A DNA stretch of 5,522 bases, taken from Acidobacteriaceae bacterium (GTDB taxonomy: Bacteria; Acidobacteriota; Terriglobia; Terriglobales; Acidobacteriaceae). The notes under the pieces were generated by a model, which worked only from the letters and a program-made list of their open reading frames with translations, searched no databases and had not been told where the DNA came from. The stretch lies in the NCBI GenBank assembly GCA_003139975.1, contig PLHN01000003.1, positions 578 through 6,099 of the forward strand. The letters are read 5' to 3'. The translations under genes were made by a program, and so were the position numbers. Of this stretch, positions 4,557 through 5,522 are shown in pieces. Numbering within the stretch: position 1 is the first letter of the stretch; every line of letters begins with the position of its first letter.

Positions 4557-5522
4557 TCAGCGCTGCGATGCGATGCGTCCTTTCTGTTTCCAGTTCGAAG
4601 AAACCGGGGCTTCGACAGACGCATTTCCATTCTGCGAGGTCGGGGCAACAGGGTCGAGCGCGGCAAACATCCCCGCCGCAATCGCGGCAATCCGCGGCTC
4701 TGGAGCGTGCGCGGAAATTTTGGAATCGCCTTTCGCCAGCAACCGGTCGAGGTAGCCCGTGTCGAGTTTGCCCGTCTGAAAATCTTCGTCGCGCAAAATG
4801 CGCCGAAACAGCGAAATGTTGGTCTTGATGCCAGCCACAAAATACTCGTAAAGCGCCCGCTGCAATCGCATGATGGCTTGGTTGCGGTCGGTTCCATGGC
4901 TGATGAGCTTGGCCAGCAACGGATCGTAATCCAGCGGAACTGTCCAGCCCTCGTACATTCCGCTGTCGCGCCGGATGCCCGGCCCGGAAGGCAGCAGCAA
5001 CAGCGTAATCTTGCCCGGGCTGGGGAAATAATTATTGTCCGGGTCCTCGGCATAAATGCGGCATTCGATCGCGTGCCCGCGAATGCTGATTTCCGATTGC
5101 GTGAAGGGCAGCCTTTCGCCGTTGGCAATGTGGATCTGCAAATGGACCAGGTCAAGCCCTGTCGTCAACTCTGTTACCGGATGCTCTACCTGCAGCCTCG
5201 TGTTCATTTCCAGGAAATAAAAGTTCTTCTGCTGGTCGACCAGAAACTCTACCGTGCCTGCATTCGTGTAGTTGGCAGCCTGAGCGACTTTGACCGCGAC
5301 TTCTCCCATCCTCCGCCGCATCTCGGGGTCGACGATCGGCGACGGCGCTTCTTCAAGCACCTTCTGATGCCGCCGCTGGATCGAGCACTCGCGTTCCCCC
5401 AGCCAAACTGTGTTCCCGTGCTCATCCGCCAGCACCTGCATTTCGATGTGCCGCGGATTGATGATGGCTTTCTCGATATAGACTTCGTTGTCGCCGAACG
5501 ACCGCTGCGCCTCGCTCTGCGC
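4557..5522 (-). CDS. Biotin carboxylase subunit (AccC/PccA-type), N-terminus outside the window
   Basis: It catalyses ATP- and bicarbonate-dependent carboxylation of biotin on the carrier protein. The reading frame is open to the right edge; 321 residues are visible, corresponding roughly to AccC from residue 185 to the end, so about 180 N-terminal residues are missing. Visible family landmarks in order are YIEKAIINPRHIEMQVL, ERECSIQRRHQK, and YFLEMNTRLQVEHPVTE with the Glu, Asn and Arg of the active site. They are followed by RGHAIECRIYAEDP, the SPGKI turn and GWTVPLDYDPLLAKLI. After the catalytic fold a 55-residue Ala/Pro-rich tail ends in SSNWKQKGR, a sequence type seen where long alpha subunits continue. 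All visible active-site residues are intact. The TGA (4557-4559) is followed after 5 nt by the carrier-protein ATG. It may be annotated accC, but pccA/mccA-like is at least as likely, so no symbol is given. Confidence 0.95.
   Translation of the reverse strand, partial: AQSEAQRSFGDNEVYIEKAIINPRHIEMQVLADEHGNTVWLGERECSIQRRHQKVLEEAPSPIVDPEMRRRMGEVAVKVAQAANYTNAGTVEFLVDQQKNFYFLEMNTRLQVEHPVTELTTGLDLVHLQIHIANGERLPFTQSEISIRGHAIECRIYAEDPDNNYFPSPGKITLLLLPSGPGIRRDSGMYEGWTVPLDYDPLLAKLISHGTDRNQAIMRLQRALYEYFVAGIKTNISLFRRILRDEDFQTGKLDTGYLDRLLAKGDSKISAHAPEPRIAAIAAGMFAALDPVAPTSQNGNASVEAPVSSNWKQKGRIASQR

Noticed and set aside
1..5522. CRISPR array, tRNA, rRNA, insertion sequence or phage element
   Set aside because: No regularly spaced repeats, cloverleaf-like sequence, transposase or terminal inverted repeats were seen; the window is nearly filled by co-directional genes.

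Overview
The window is a high-GC bacterial segment in which every convincing gene lies on the minus strand, so it reads from right (5522) to left (1). Protein style (a biotin carboxylase separated from its carrier-protein partner, a secreted NTF2-like protein, NtrC-type regulators, alanine/proline-rich linkers) and base composition suggest a soil-type Acidobacteriota or a similar deep-branching Gram-negative. That placement is inference; no rRNA or other marker gene is present.

Right part (about 5522-3514), a tight three-gene group: the C-terminal two thirds of a biotin carboxylase subunit (4557-5522, start outside the window), a 165-residue biotin carrier subunit with an AMKM biotinylation site (4054-4551, 5-nt gap), and a small exported SnoaL/DUF4440-like protein (3514-4050, 3-nt gap). 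The first two would form the alpha half of an acyl-CoA carboxylase. The carboxyltransferase subunit is not in the window.

Middle (about 3513-2657): an 83-nt leader, then a membrane-anchored protein of unknown function (2834-3430). Its best start is a rare CTG codon behind a strong Shine-Dalgarno sequence, and that sequence can pair with an exact 9-nt complement upstream. A 177-nt spacer (2657-2833) with closely packed small dyads precedes the next gene.

Left part (2656-1), a regulatory cassette: a sigma-54 AAA+ activator with a degenerate receiver and no C-terminal helix-turn-helix (1382-2656), a soluble PAS histidine kinase (53-1336), and the first 18 codons of a response regulator with an intact acidic pocket (1-56), whose ATG overlaps the kinase stop as ATGA. 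This order and domain make-up resemble the FleQ/FlrA - FleS/FlrB - FleR/FlrC flagellar cascade. The likely logic is that the kinase phosphorylates the left-edge regulator while the phosphorylation-deficient AAA+ protein acts separately. The flagellar role is inference and depends on what lies beyond position 1.
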